Of a stretch of 64,000 bases of DNA, positions 42,648-51,813 are shown in pieces. A model generated the notes under the pieces. That model did not search any database, was not told where the DNA came from, and was given only the letters and a program-made list of their open reading frames with translations. This DNA is from Pandoraea captiosa. GTDB lineage: Bacteria; Pseudomonadota; Gammaproteobacteria; Burkholderiales; Burkholderiaceae. A program made the translations under genes and the position numbers. The stretch is taken from NCBI RefSeq assembly GCF_902459775.1, contig NZ_CABPSQ010000014.1, positions 62,001 through 126,000 of the forward strand, written 5' to 3'. Numbering within the stretch: the first letter of the stretch is position 1; each line of letters starts with the position of its first letter.

Positions 42648-43562
42648 TTGAATCGGGCAGCAACGACATCCCGCGCACCGCGTGGCGCGCGCTTCAATTT
42701 CCGAGCCATTGGCGAGCGCTTGCGCGCCTATCGACTGGCAGCGGAGTTACGCAGTGAGGATGTCGCGGAGCAACTCGATATCTCGCGCGCGGCCATCTAC
42801 AAGCTGGAGCGCGGCGAGATCGTCAAGATCGACACACTGGAGCGGCTGGCAGCACTGCTCGGGGTGTCGCTGGCCAACCTGCTCGGCGTGGAGGTCGAAT
42901 ATCACGACTCGGCCGTCAGCTACTTCGAGCGCATGCGCCAATTGGAAAGTCGTTCCGAGCGCATCGTGGCGCATTTCGATCCCATTTCGTTTCTGTTGAC
43001 ATCCGACGATTACGACATCTGGCTGCGTCATATGCTCGACGAGAGCATTCCACCGACGCTGGCCGACCGGCATTGGGAAAACACGATCAATCGCGTGCTG
43101 GGGATCTTGCAGGAGCGTAAGTCCAGTTTCACGCGTCAGCGGCTCGCGGTGACGAGCCTGATCGGGCTGCGTCAGATCGAGCAATTCCTGCATCACGGGC
43201 TCGTCGGTCGGCTGGGGCTGCCGCCGGGCGTGCAGTTGGAGCGCAAGATGGCCGCACGCCGCGAAGTCGCGCGCATCGTCGAATTTCTGGAAGCCGATAC
43301 TGCCGGCGTGCAAATTGGCATCGTCAGCGACAACATGCCCAACGAGACGTTTCAGATTTTCGAGGCTCAGGGCGAAGCCTACGTCGCGGTATCGCCGTTC
43401 CGTCTGGGCGAGTTGCCGAATCTGCGCACGGGCATCGCGACCATCACCACGTCGCCGGACGGCGTGGGCATGTATCGCGCCATGATCGACCGCCTCTGGG
43501 CCGACTCCGCGAAGGGCAAGGAAGGGGCGGCATTGCTCGGCCAGTTGCTCGCGCGCTTCTGA
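42648..43562 (+). CDS. XRE-family transcriptional regulator with long C-terminal domain
   Basis: A 304-residue DNA-binding protein. The N-terminal HTH spans about residues 20-75: IGERLRAYRLAAELRSEDVAEQLDISRAAIYKLERG. The remaining ~220 residues are a mixed helical/strand domain of no family I recognise, perhaps ligand-binding. The start is TTG 42648, 4 bp after a perfect AGGAGG; an in-frame ATG at 42627 is an alternative with a poor site. It is divergent from the porin and next to three similar 16-bp sites, so it is the likely regulator of the porin and of the MFS-pyrKD-amidohydrolase cluster. Confidence 0.88.
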   Translation: MNRAATTSRAPRGARFNFRAIGERLRAYRLAAELRSEDVAEQLDISRAAIYKLERGEIVKIDTLERLAALLGVSLANLLGVEVEYHDSAVSYFERMRQLESRSERIVAHFDPISFLLTSDDYDIWLRHMLDESIPPTLADRHWENTINRVLGILQERKSSFTRQRLAVTSLIGLRQIEQFLHHGLVGRLGLPPGVQLERKMAARREVARIVEFLEADTAGVQIGIVSDNMPNETFQIFEAQGEAYVAVSPFRLGELPNLRTGIATITTSPDGVGMYRAMIDRLWADSAKGKEGAALLGQLLARF

Positions 43563-43800
43563 ACATCGCCGCAGCCCTGCCGCTTCGGCGCGCGCTTCCA
43601 TTTGCACGCTTCGCCAGAAGGCATCGAGCGCTGCGCACCTGGGACGCGCGCCCCGGGCGCGGCCCATCACCCGCGTACTGGAATGTCCTCAACCGGTGCC
43701 GCAAAGCGAAGCCATTCCCCACAATCGAAATCCATTTGCGGTAATCCTGCCTAATCTCCGTGCCCGAAGGCCATCCGGCCTTGCTAACAGGAGATCAATG

Positions 43801-45456
43801 ATGGGAACACTCTTCGGCGGCATCGGGGGCGCGTCATCGACGCCCGTGCTCATTCGCGGCACGCGCTCGCCGTGCGATTGCGGACACAGTTTCGGCTCTG
43901 ACTTCACACGGCTCGGCGCGGCGTCGGCAACGCCCGTCGGGGCATGCGGCAAGCCGTGGCAGACCTATCCGTCGCGTCGGCAAAGTGCCGAGGACGCCAA
44001 TGGAATTTCGTTCGGGCAATGGCAGGCGCAACGCGCGCGCGACCAATGCGCCGCGGACGATCTGAGGGACACGCCGTTGATCCCGGGACAGATCGCGCAG
44101 CGCGTAGATGGCTGGCATGCCTCGTTTCAGGACGCCGTCGTGCATGACGTGGTGTTCGAGGACCGCCGTACCGAAGCCATGCGTCAGGTGCGCTACGGGG
44201 TGCCGCCTGCCGAGACTCCCTTCGTGCGCACGTTCGGCAACGCAGCGGTGCTCGATCAACTCGAGGCCATTGCCTATGTGAACGACGAAATCGAACGCGT
44301 GCAGGCAGCGGTGAGCAAGCTGTCAAAGGGCCCCGCAAGGGCGATGGGGCAGCACAATCTCGACGCTCTGGTGTCGCTGCGCGACACGATGCTGTCGCTC
44401 ACGACCGGCCTGCACGCTCGCAAGTTCCAGGAACTCAGGGTCGAGCTCAACATGCTCATCGCGCTCAACGACATGGCGCGCGAGGCACGTCAGGAACTGA
44501 CGAACGGCGGAGCGGGCACGCCGCTTCGTCTCAAGGTTCGGGGCGGCAAGCTGGTACTCAAGCCCGCGACGTCGAAGTCGCGCTTTCAAAAGAACCAGAT
44601 TCGGGCACGCAACGATGCGGCGCGTCTGGCCCTGCTGCTGGGCGAGCCCGCGGGTACGCCGATTTCGCTGTCCGACATTCATGCCAAGGGATTCGGCCAG
44701 TACGAGTATTCGACGGTGCTAAGCAGTGCGCGCACGGCGATGCCGGGACAACACACGTCATGGCTGGGTGAACGGGCACGCAACATCGATACGTGGAAGT
44801 GTGCTTCGCGCGCCCTGCAATCCGACCTCGAACAAACGCACGGCGGCAAGCAACTCGGCGCACTTCCGGTACACACGCATGACGATAGTCGGCTCGACGA
44901 CGTCGATGCCGCGACCCGTGGGCCTGAGGCGGAACCGCCGGAAGCAAGGGTCTCCGGGGCCTCCGGGGCGATGACGACGCCGGAGGGCGGGGCCGCCGCT
45001 GCGCCTGCTGTCATTCTGGGAACGTTCGATGTCCTGGAGGACGGCACGCTCGTGCCCGAGCGCAAGACGACCTCGTCGATGTCTTCGACTGCCTCGAAGA
45101 CATCGAGCACCTCGGGCACCTCCAGGGCCGAGGTGGCGGCAGCGCGCCCGCGCAAGCGTGCGTCATCGCAGCGTCGACATCGTCTGGCCGATGAATTCAT
45201 TGCCGCGCATGCGGGACGCGCCGGGCGTCTGAGCATGATTCTGGAGCGGCCGACGTTCGTCGAGCGTCTGCATGAGTCCGACGCGTTGCAACGGGAAACT
45301 GTGCCGCCCGGCGCGTCGGAAACCACAGGTGCACAAATGCCACAGGAGCAATGGCTGCGCCAGGGGGCGCGTCCAAAGACATATCGCGTGTCGTCTTCCG
45401 ACGACGAAGGCTCGCCACCCCCGCTGCCGCGAACGCAGCCGCCACATAGCGGCTAA
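43801..45456 (+). CDS. Orphan 551-residue protein of unknown function, possible secreted effector
   Basis: I recognise no domain. The N-terminus is Gly/Ser/Thr-rich with no Sec signal (GTLFGGIGGASSTPVLIRGT). Residues ~155-320 are charged helices, partly coiled coil (AIAYVNDEIERVQAAVSKLS, HARKFQELRVELNMLIALND). Residues ~360-470 are low-complexity (Ala/Pro/Glu-rich, then a Ser/Thr run) and the C-terminus is basic then Pro-rich (PPPLPRTQPP). Such a build occurs in type III or other exported effectors, but nothing proves secretion and no secretion genes are here. ATG 43801 has AGGAG 7 bp upstream; ATG 43798 is adjacent. A clear terminator follows. Confidence 0.8.
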   Translation: MGTLFGGIGGASSTPVLIRGTRSPCDCGHSFGSDFTRLGAASATPVGACGKPWQTYPSRRQSAEDANGISFGQWQAQRARDQCAADDLRDTPLIPGQIAQRVDGWHASFQDAVVHDVVFEDRRTEAMRQVRYGVPPAETPFVRTFGNAAVLDQLEAIAYVNDEIERVQAAVSKLSKGPARAMGQHNLDALVSLRDTMLSLTTGLHARKFQELRVELNMLIALNDMAREARQELTNGGAGTPLRLKVRGGKLVLKPATSKSRFQKNQIRARNDAARLALLLGEPAGTPISLSDIHAKGFGQYEYSTVLSSARTAMPGQHTSWLGERARNIDTWKCASRALQSDLEQTHGGKQLGALPVHTHDDSRLDDVDAATRGPEAEPPEARVSGASGAMTTPEGGAAAAPAVILGTFDVLEDGTLVPERKTTSSMSSTASKTSSTSGTSRAEVAAARPRKRASSQRRHRLADEFIAAHAGRAGRLSMILERPTFVERLHESDALQRETVPPGASETTGAQMPQEQWLRQGARPKTYRVSSSDDEGSPPPLPRTQPPHSG

Positions 45457-45485
45457 GCCGATTGCTCCATCGACCTGACTGATTG

Positions 45486-45516
45486 AGCCGCCACCGCACA
45501 CGGGGCGGCTTTTTTA
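45486..45516 (+). terminator. Terminator of the orphan gene
   Basis: A 7-bp stem AGCCGCC / GGCGGCT followed by T residues, 30 bp after the stop codon. Confidence 0.85.
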
Positions 45517-45830
45517 TTGGTGGCGCGCATCGGTTCCCGCAGTTTTCGCGCTGGCGGCGCGCACGTGAAAACGCCGCATATTTTGCGTGTCGAAACCCTG
45601 CGCGCACGCGTAATAGTAAATATTTTAATTATCTGCAAGCCTTTTCAATCAATCAGTTGCGTGATTCACGCAACAATCTCTTTCTTTGCCATGTAGGGAA
45701 CTTGTCAGTAGAATGGCCGCGTTGTTAATAGCGCTACGCGAGGTGAATAGCCTGTCAGGTTTTCTTCACGCATGGCGAGCCACCGCCTGACTGTCATGCG
45801 TGATTCGTCCCCCCAAAAACGGAGAACTCC
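45517..45830. other. AT-richer upstream region of the GMC dehydrogenase operon
   Basis: About 310 bp whose middle (45610-45740) is clearly poorer in GC than its surroundings. It probably holds the promoter. A small inverted repeat TTGCGTGA / TCACGCAA lies at 45657-45674. No gene seen. Confidence 0.5.
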
Positions 45831-46553
45831 ATGTCACAGGACAAGGAACCGCGCCGGCGCTTTTTGCGCCAGGTGCTGGCGATCGTGCCTGCCACGACTC
45901 TCGCCACCGGTGCGACGCTGACGCAGTCCGCCTGTAGCAGCGAATCCGCTGCCCCCGCCGCCGCTTCCGGCAAATCTTACGAGCCCAAGTACTTCACTGC
46001 CGACGAATGGCGTTTCGTGAACGCTGCCGTCGACCGTCTGATTCCCGCAGACGACCTCGGCCCGGGCGCGCTGCAAGCCGATGTGCCGCAGTTCATCGAC
46101 CGGCAGATGGAAACGCCGTTCGGTCACGGCAAGCTCTGGTACATGCAGGGACCGTTCCACACCGATCAGCCGGCCGAGATGGGCTACCAACTGAGCCTCG
46201 TGCCGCGCGACATCTATCGTCATGGCATTGCCGCGTGCGACGCCCACTGCAAGAAGCAGTACAACAAGGTGTTCGCCGATCTGGATCACGCCACACAGGA
46301 AGCCGTGCTGAGCGATCTGGAGCACGCCAAGATCGAATTCGACGCGGTGCCTGCGCGCACGTTTTTCTCTTACCTGCTGGCCAATACGAAGGAAGGATTC
46401 CTCTCGGACCCGATTCACGGCGGCAACAAGGACATGGTCGGCTGGAAGCTCGTGGGCTTTCCCGGCGCGCGTGCGGACTTCATGGATTGGGCCGACCAGC
46501 CCAACGTCAAATACCCTTACGGGCCCGTGTCGATTTCCGGAAAGCGGGGCTAA
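45831..46553 (+). CDS. GMC dehydrogenase small (gamma) subunit, gluconate 2-dehydrogenase subunit 3 family, Tat-exported
   Basis: A 240-residue periplasmic partner of the membrane-bound FAD dehydrogenase. A twin-arginine leader (RRRFLRQVLAIVPATTLATG) carries the folded complex across the membrane, since the large subunit has no signal. The DUF/gluconate dehydrogenase 3 domain starts YFTADEWRFVNAAVDRLIPADDLGPGA. GGAG lies 7 bp before the ATG. It is first of three genes, 3 bp before the large subunit. Confidence 0.94.
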   Translation: MSQDKEPRRRFLRQVLAIVPATTLATGATLTQSACSSESAAPAAASGKSYEPKYFTADEWRFVNAAVDRLIPADDLGPGALQADVPQFIDRQMETPFGHGKLWYMQGPFHTDQPAEMGYQLSLVPRDIYRHGIAACDAHCKKQYNKVFADLDHATQEAVLSDLEHAKIEFDAVPARTFFSYLLANTKEGFLSDPIHGGNKDMVGWKLVGFPGARADFMDWADQPNVKYPYGPVSISGKRG

Positions 46554-46556
46554 GTC

Positions 46557-48332
46557 ATGGCAATCAAAAAAGACAAGGTCGATGCCGTTATCGTGGGCTT
46601 CGGCTGGACCGGGGCCATCCTCGGCCAGGAATTGACGGACGCAGGGCTCAATGTCGTGGCGCTCGAGCGCGGCGCGATGCGTGACACGCCGACCGACGCC
46701 CAGTACCCCAAGGTCATCGATGAACTCGAGTACTCCGTGCGCGGCAAGCTGTTCCAGGAACTCGCGCGCGAGACGGTTACGATTCGCCATACGCCAGACG
46801 ATCTCGCCGTGCCCTACCGCCAGAACGGCTCGTTCCTGCTCGGCAATGGCGTGGGCGGCGCGGGCTTTCACTGGAACGGCATGCACTACCGCATCCTTCC
46901 CGAAGAGCTGAAGCTGCGCAGCCATTACGAAGAGCGCTACGGCAAGAAGTTCATCCCCGAAGGCATGACGATTCAGGACTTCGGCGTGAGCTACGAAGAA
47001 CTGGAGCCGCACTTCGACTTTGCCGAGAAAGTCTTCGGCACCTCGGGCAAGGCGGGCAACCTCAACGGCAAGATCGTGCCCGGCGGCAACCCGCGCGAAG
47101 GTGCGCGCTCCAGCGAGTTCCCCACGCCGCCGTTGCAAAACACTTACGGCGCGCAGCTCTTCGAAAAGGCGGCGCGTGAAGTCGGCTTCAATCCGTATCC
47201 GGCGCCCGCAGCGAACACCTCGCAGCCCTACACGAATCCGTATGGCGTGCGGCTGGGACCATGCAACTTCTGCGGCTTTTGCGAGAACTACGGTTGCTAC
47301 ATGTATTCGAAGGCGTCGCCGCAGACGACCATCCTGCCGGTATTGCTCAAGAAGCCGAATTTCGAACTGCGTCCGCACTCGTACGTCGTGAAGGTCAATC
47401 TCGACAGCGACGGCAAGAAGGCCACCGGCGTGACCTATATCGACGCCCAGGGCCGTGAAGTCGAGCAGCCCGCAGATATCGTCATCATGGCGGCGTATCA
47501 GTTGCACAACGTGCGCTTGCTGCTGCTCTCCGGCATTGGCAAGCCATACGACCCGAAGACCGGCGAGGGCGTGGTCGGCAAGAACTACGCTTACCAGATG
47601 AACGGCGCGATCAACGTCCTGCTGCCCAAGGGCACGCAACTCAATCCGTTCGTCGGCACCGGCGCGGGTGGGGTGTCGATGGATGACCTGAACGGCGACC
47701 AGTTCGACCACGGGCCGCTGGGTTTCGTTGGCGGCGCGAGCATTCGCCACATCCGCTACGGCGGACGCCCGATCAAGATGACCCCCACAGTGCCCGGCAC
47801 ACCGGCGTGGGGCAGCAAATGGAAGGCGGGAATCGCAGACGCCTATCAGCGTTACATGACCATCGGCATTTCAGGTTCGGTCATGTCGTATCGCGACGCA
47901 TGTCTCGATCTCGATCCGACCTACAAGGACGCTTACGGTGTGCCGCTGCTGCGCATGACGTTCGACTGGCACGACAACGAATACAACATGCTCGGTTACA
48001 TGGGCGACCGGATGGAGGAGGTCGGGCGCGCGATGAACCCCGAGAAGGTGTTCCGTGCGATTCGCAAGAAGGGCACACATTACGACACACGGATTTATCA
48101 GAGCACGCACACCACGGGCGGCGCCATCATGGGCACGAATCCGTCGAACAGCGTGGTCAACCGGTATCTGCAAAGCTGGGATGTGTCCAACGTGTTCGTG
48201 ATGGGCGCGTCTGCGTTTCCGCAGAACATGGGTTACAACCCCACGGGCGTGGTGGCGGCGCTGGCGTACTGGTCCGCGAAGGCGATTCGCGAGCAGTACC
48301 TCAAGAACGCCGGCCCGCTGGTGCAAGCCTGA
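46557..48332 (+). CDS. GMC family FAD-dependent dehydrogenase, large subunit (gluconate/sorbitol/alcohol type)
   Basis: Flavoprotein of 591 residues that oxidises a sugar, sugar acid or alcohol on the periplasmic side. The N-terminal dinucleotide fold reads VDAVIVGFGWTGAILGQELTDAGLNVVALERG. A Cys-rich segment CNFCGFCENYGCYM at about residues 237-250 may hold an Fe-S cluster, as known for related fructose and glucose dehydrogenases. The C-terminal catalytic His region is HTTGGAIMGTNPSNSVVN, then VFVMGASAFPQNMGYNPTGVV. Electrons pass to the cytochrome encoded next. The sugar is not readable from sequence. Confidence 0.95.
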   Translation: MAIKKDKVDAVIVGFGWTGAILGQELTDAGLNVVALERGAMRDTPTDAQYPKVIDELEYSVRGKLFQELARETVTIRHTPDDLAVPYRQNGSFLLGNGVGGAGFHWNGMHYRILPEELKLRSHYEERYGKKFIPEGMTIQDFGVSYEELEPHFDFAEKVFGTSGKAGNLNGKIVPGGNPREGARSSEFPTPPLQNTYGAQLFEKAAREVGFNPYPAPAANTSQPYTNPYGVRLGPCNFCGFCENYGCYMYSKASPQTTILPVLLKKPNFELRPHSYVVKVNLDSDGKKATGVTYIDAQGREVEQPADIVIMAAYQLHNVRLLLLSGIGKPYDPKTGEGVVGKNYAYQMNGAINVLLPKGTQLNPFVGTGAGGVSMDDLNGDQFDHGPLGFVGGASIRHIRYGGRPIKMTPTVPGTPAWGSKWKAGIADAYQRYMTIGISGSVMSYRDACLDLDPTYKDAYGVPLLRMTFDWHDNEYNMLGYMGDRMEEVGRAMNPEKVFRAIRKKGTHYDTRIYQSTHTTGGAIMGTNPSNSVVNRYLQSWDVSNVFVMGASAFPQNMGYNPTGVVAALAYWSAKAIREQYLKNAGPLVQA

Positions 48333-48343
48333 GGAGCGCAACC

Positions 48344-49762
48344 ATGATCCGCAAAACGATGATGAAACGCTCAGCCGGCATGCTCACGGCCGGTGCGCTC
48401 GCGCTCGCCGCCGTGGCCGTCTGGGCGCAGAATGCCGCCGCGCCCTCGGGCGCTGCCGTCTCGCCGGTGCCGACGCCGTCAGTGCCGGCCTCGACGGTGG
48501 ACGCCACGCAACCGACACCGCAGGCAACGCAAACGCCCGCCGCAAACGATCCTCAGGCGCAGCTCGTCAGGCAAGGGGAATATCTCGCACGTGCGGCCGA
48601 CTGCGCCGCGTGTCACACGGCGCCCAAGGGCAAGCCGTTCGCCGGCGGCTTGCCGATCGCCTCGCCCATCGGCACGATCTATTCGACGAACATCACGCCT
48701 GACAAGGACACCGGTATCGGCAGCTACAGCCTGGAGGACTTCGACAAGGCCGTGCGTCATGGGATCGCCAGGAACGGCGCCACGCTGTATCCCGCCATGC
48801 CGTACACGTCGTACGCCAAGGTCCGTCCTGCGGACGTGAAGGCGCTCTACGCGTACTTCATGAACGGTGTGCAGCCCGTGGCGCAGGCGAACAAGGCGAC
48901 GGATATCCCGTGGCCGATGTCGATGCGCTGGCCGTTGTCGATCTGGCGCAAGATGTTCGCGCCGGCCGTTGTCGCCGATGCGGCATCGACGGACAACGAC
49001 CCGATCTCGCGGGGGCGCTATCTCGTCGAAGGGCTGGGCCATTGCAGCGCATGCCATACGCCGCGCGGCTTCGCCCTGCAGGAAAAGGCGCTCACCGACG
49101 ACAGCACGGCGTTCCTTTCGGGCGGTGTGGTCGACAACTTCCTCGCGAAGAATCTGCGTGGCGATCCCACCGACGGTCTGGGCAACTGGACGCAAGGCGA
49201 TATCACCGCCTTCCTCAAGGGCGGGCGCAACGACCATTCCGCTGCGTTCGGCGGCATGTCGGACGTGGTGCAGCACAGTACCCAGCACATGAACGACGAC
49301 GACCTCGCCGCCATTGCGAAGTACCTGAAGACGCTCAAGCCGGTCGATCCGAACGCGAAGGCGCTCGCGTATGACGACACCGTCGCCAAGGCGTTGCGCG
49401 TGGGGTCCGACAAGAGCAACGGCGCGCTCACGTTCCTCGATAACTGCGCGGCATGCCACCGCAGTACGGGTAAGGGCTACACGCAAACGTTCCCCACGCT
49501 CGCGCTCAGCTCGACGGTGAACTCGGTCGATCCGACCTCGCTCATCCACATCGTGCTGCGTGGTGCGGAAATGCCCTCGACGAAGTCGGCACCGACGCAC
49601 TACGCCATGCCGGGCTTCGACGACCGTCTCACCGATCAGGATGTGGCCGATGTGCTGACGTTCGTGCGTTCGAGCTGGGGCAACAAGGCACCGGCGGTGA
49701 CGGCGGCGCAAGTAGCCAAGGTGCGCAAGGACGTCGGCGCTACGCCGCAACCGCAGCGGTAG
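48344..49762 (+). CDS. Triheme c-type cytochrome subunit of the GMC dehydrogenase
   Basis: A 472-residue membrane-anchored cytochrome. It has an N-terminal signal/anchor and a Pro/Thr/Ala-rich linker (residues ~30-70), then three cytochrome c domains with CAACH, CSACH and CAACH heme sites. Axial Met candidates are in YPAMPYTSYAKV, FGGMSDVVQHSTQHM and YAMPGFDDRLTDQDVADVL. It hands electrons from the FAD subunit to ubiquinone. GAGGAG lies 8 bp before the ATG. It is the last operon gene, followed by a strong terminator. Confidence 0.95.
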   Translation: MIRKTMMKRSAGMLTAGALALAAVAVWAQNAAAPSGAAVSPVPTPSVPASTVDATQPTPQATQTPAANDPQAQLVRQGEYLARAADCAACHTAPKGKPFAGGLPIASPIGTIYSTNITPDKDTGIGSYSLEDFDKAVRHGIARNGATLYPAMPYTSYAKVRPADVKALYAYFMNGVQPVAQANKATDIPWPMSMRWPLSIWRKMFAPAVVADAASTDNDPISRGRYLVEGLGHCSACHTPRGFALQEKALTDDSTAFLSGGVVDNFLAKNLRGDPTDGLGNWTQGDITAFLKGGRNDHSAAFGGMSDVVQHSTQHMNDDDLAAIAKYLKTLKPVDPNAKALAYDDTVAKALRVGSDKSNGALTFLDNCAACHRSTGKGYTQTFPTLALSSTVNSVDPTSLIHIVLRGAEMPSTKSAPTHYAMPGFDDRLTDQDVADVLTFVRSSWGNKAPAVTAAQVAKVRKDVGATPQPQR

Positions 49763-49833
49763 GCGGGGCAGGTCGCGAGGAGGCTGTGCGGGCCGGTGTG
49801 CTTAGGCATATGCATGGCGTTTGTGATGGAATG

Positions 49834-49870
49834 AAGCTCCGCCGGTCTGGCGACTGGCGGAGCTTTTTTG
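49834..49870 (+). terminator. Terminator of the GMC dehydrogenase operon
   Basis: A perfect 10-bp stem AAGCTCCGCC / GGCGGAGCTT with 12-base loop, followed by TTTTT. Confidence 0.92.
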
Positions 49871-49904
49871 TTGTCGATGCACTTTCGATGTCAAGGAGGG
49901 CGGT

Positions 49905-50372
49905 GTGCCGTTCGTTCTTTTGGCGCTTGTCGTTTTGGCGGGCATTGGGTACGGCGCCGTACGGCTCTATGCCGCCGTAGCGTTGCGCTTCGGCACGCTG
50001 GCCGCGGTTGCCACGATCGGCGCGTGCGTGCTGATCGTAGTGTGGCTCGTCGTCGATGCCGTGCGTCGCTATCGCGCCGTGCATGGGGTTCGACGTGACG
50101 GAAAGCGGCTCGTGAGGATCTCAGGCGGCTGGGGGGAACTTGCGATCGATGCGGATCGCAAGATGGGCGAGCTACGCGTCGATGGTCGGCAGACACGGTT
50201 TGTATTCTCGGACGTGACGTCTGCGCATCCGGTCAGCGACAGCGGACAGTGGTCGCTCGCGATCGAACTCGCCCACAACGCGCAACCGCGCTGGCAGGTG
50301 CCGATGCCCGGTCGCGCGGCGGCGCAACGCTGGACGAAGATATTTCGTCTGGCGAATGCGCACAGGCTGTAA
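49905..50372 (+). CDS. Hypothetical membrane protein, 155 residues
   Basis: Two N-terminal hydrophobic helices (residues ~1-23 and ~30-52) and a ~100-residue cytoplasmic or periplasmic domain rich in strands (GELRVDGRQTRFVFSDVTSA). It ends RWTKIFRLANAHRL. The start is GTG, 5 bp after AAGGAGG. I recognise no family. Confidence 0.72.
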   Translation: MPFVLLALVVLAGIGYGAVRLYAAVALRFGTLAAVATIGACVLIVVWLVVDAVRRYRAVHGVRRDGKRLVRISGGWGELAIDADRKMGELRVDGRQTRFVFSDVTSAHPVSDSGQWSLAIELAHNAQPRWQVPMPGRAAAQRWTKIFRLANAHRL

Positions 50373-50417
50373 GGGCGCTCACCTCGCTGATGTCGTTTTT
50401 GACGTTGCTCATGCCGC

Positions 50418-51734
50418 TCAGGCCTCGACCGTCGCCGGCTCACGCATCGACGGCACGACACTCTCGTCGTTGATGGGGAAGTGAAGCGCAGCTGCCACGG
50501 CGCCGAGGACGGCCGTGGCAGCCCAGATCAGGTTGTACGAGCCGGTCACATCGAGTACGAAGCCGCCGAGCCAGGCGCCGAGAAACGAGCCGACCTGATG
50601 GCTCATGAAGCACACGCCGAAGAGCGTGCCCAGATGCTGCGTGCCGAAGACTTTCGCCACCAGTCCGCTCGTGAGCGGGACGGTCCCGAGCCACGTGAGG
50701 CCCATCACGGCGGCGAAGATCACCACGCTGGCGTCCGACTTCGGCAAGACGAAGAAGAGTGCAATCGCGGCGCCGCGAATGAGGTAGAGCCAGCCAAGCA
50801 CATGATGCTGCCGGTAATGTCCGCCGAGCCAGCCGCACGCCCAGCTCCCCACCATGTTGAACAACCCGATCAGCGCGAGCGCCGTGGCGCCAAGTCCGAC
50901 CGGCAGATGACACATCAACAGATAGCCGGGCAGATGCGTGGCGATGAAGGCGAGCTGGAAGCCGCACGTGAAGAAGCCCAGCGTCAGCAACCGATAACCG
51001 CGATGGGCGCACGCTTGCCGCAGTACGTCGCGCAGTGACGTGTGCGCTTGCGCGTCGTGCTTCTGGTCCTTGGAGTGCTTGCCGTGCTTTGTCGCAGCGA
51101 GCGACGCCGACGCCGGGGCTGCATCCGTCGTCTTCCTGCGGTAATGCATCGTCATGAGCAGGCCGAGCGGCGCGGCACAGCACAGCACCAGCGCGAGCAC
51201 GAAGAGCGACGTGGAGACGCCATACGTCTGACGGAGTCCTTGCGCGACCGGCACGAGCGCGACTTGCCCCAGCGAGCCGCCGGCGCTCACGAGGCCCATC
51301 GCCATGGTGCGCCGCTCCGGTGTCACGGCGCGGCTCACCGCCGGCAGTACGACGCCAAACGTGGTGCAACTGATGCCCAGCCCGACCAGCACCCCCAGCC
51401 CGAACACGAGCCAGACACCGGATGGCGCGAGCGCAGCCATCGCCAGTCCTGCGGCAAAAGCGATGGCGCCGAAGGCGACCACGGGGCCGGGACCATGTCG
51501 GTCGGCCATGGCGCCGGCAAAGGGCTGTGCAAACCCCCACACGAGGTTATGCAGCGCGATGGCGAAGGCCACCAGTGTGACGGGAACCCCGCGATCGTAC
51601 GAAAAGGGATTGATGAACAGCCCAAACGTCTGGCGGGTGCCCATCGCGGCGCTGAGCACCAGGGCGCCGGCAAGAATGATCAGGGTGACGCGGCCTTGCA
51701 GCGAAGGCGACGGGGAAATTGACGTTCGCGACAT
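50418..51734 (-). CDS. MFS transporter, monocarboxylate/oxalate-formate-like
   Basis: A 12-helix transporter of 438 residues. Helix 1 reads LIILAGALVLSAAMGTRQTFGLFINPF, the 2-3 loop GAMADRHGPGPVVAFG, and the second half begins after a His/Lys-rich central loop (TKHGKHSKDQKHDAQAHTSL). This layout fits the MCT / nitrate-formate-like MFS group. A LysR regulator lies 79 bp upstream on the same strand. Substrate unknown. Confidence 0.9.
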   Translation of the reverse strand: MSRTSISPSPSLQGRVTLIILAGALVLSAAMGTRQTFGLFINPFSYDRGVPVTLVAFAIALHNLVWGFAQPFAGAMADRHGPGPVVAFGAIAFAAGLAMAALAPSGVWLVFGLGVLVGLGISCTTFGVVLPAVSRAVTPERRTMAMGLVSAGGSLGQVALVPVAQGLRQTYGVSTSLFVLALVLCCAAPLGLLMTMHYRRKTTDAAPASASLAATKHGKHSKDQKHDAQAHTSLRDVLRQACAHRGYRLLTLGFFTCGFQLAFIATHLPGYLLMCHLPVGLGATALALIGLFNMVGSWACGWLGGHYRQHHVLGWLYLIRGAAIALFFVLPKSDASVVIFAAVMGLTWLGTVPLTSGLVAKVFGTQHLGTLFGVCFMSHQVGSFLGAWLGGFVLDVTGSYNLIWAATAVLGAVAAALHFPINDESVVPSMREPATVEA

Positions 51735-51813
51735 GATGATGAGTCCTCCTCACCGAAGTCTCGCAACGAAATCCCCATCTGGCAAAGGAGTTGTATGAGT
51801 TAGCAGGTGAATT

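Noticed and set aside
45834-47750. 638-codon frame antisense to the GMC operon
   Set aside because: Antisense shadow; the plus frames encode clear dehydrogenase subunits.
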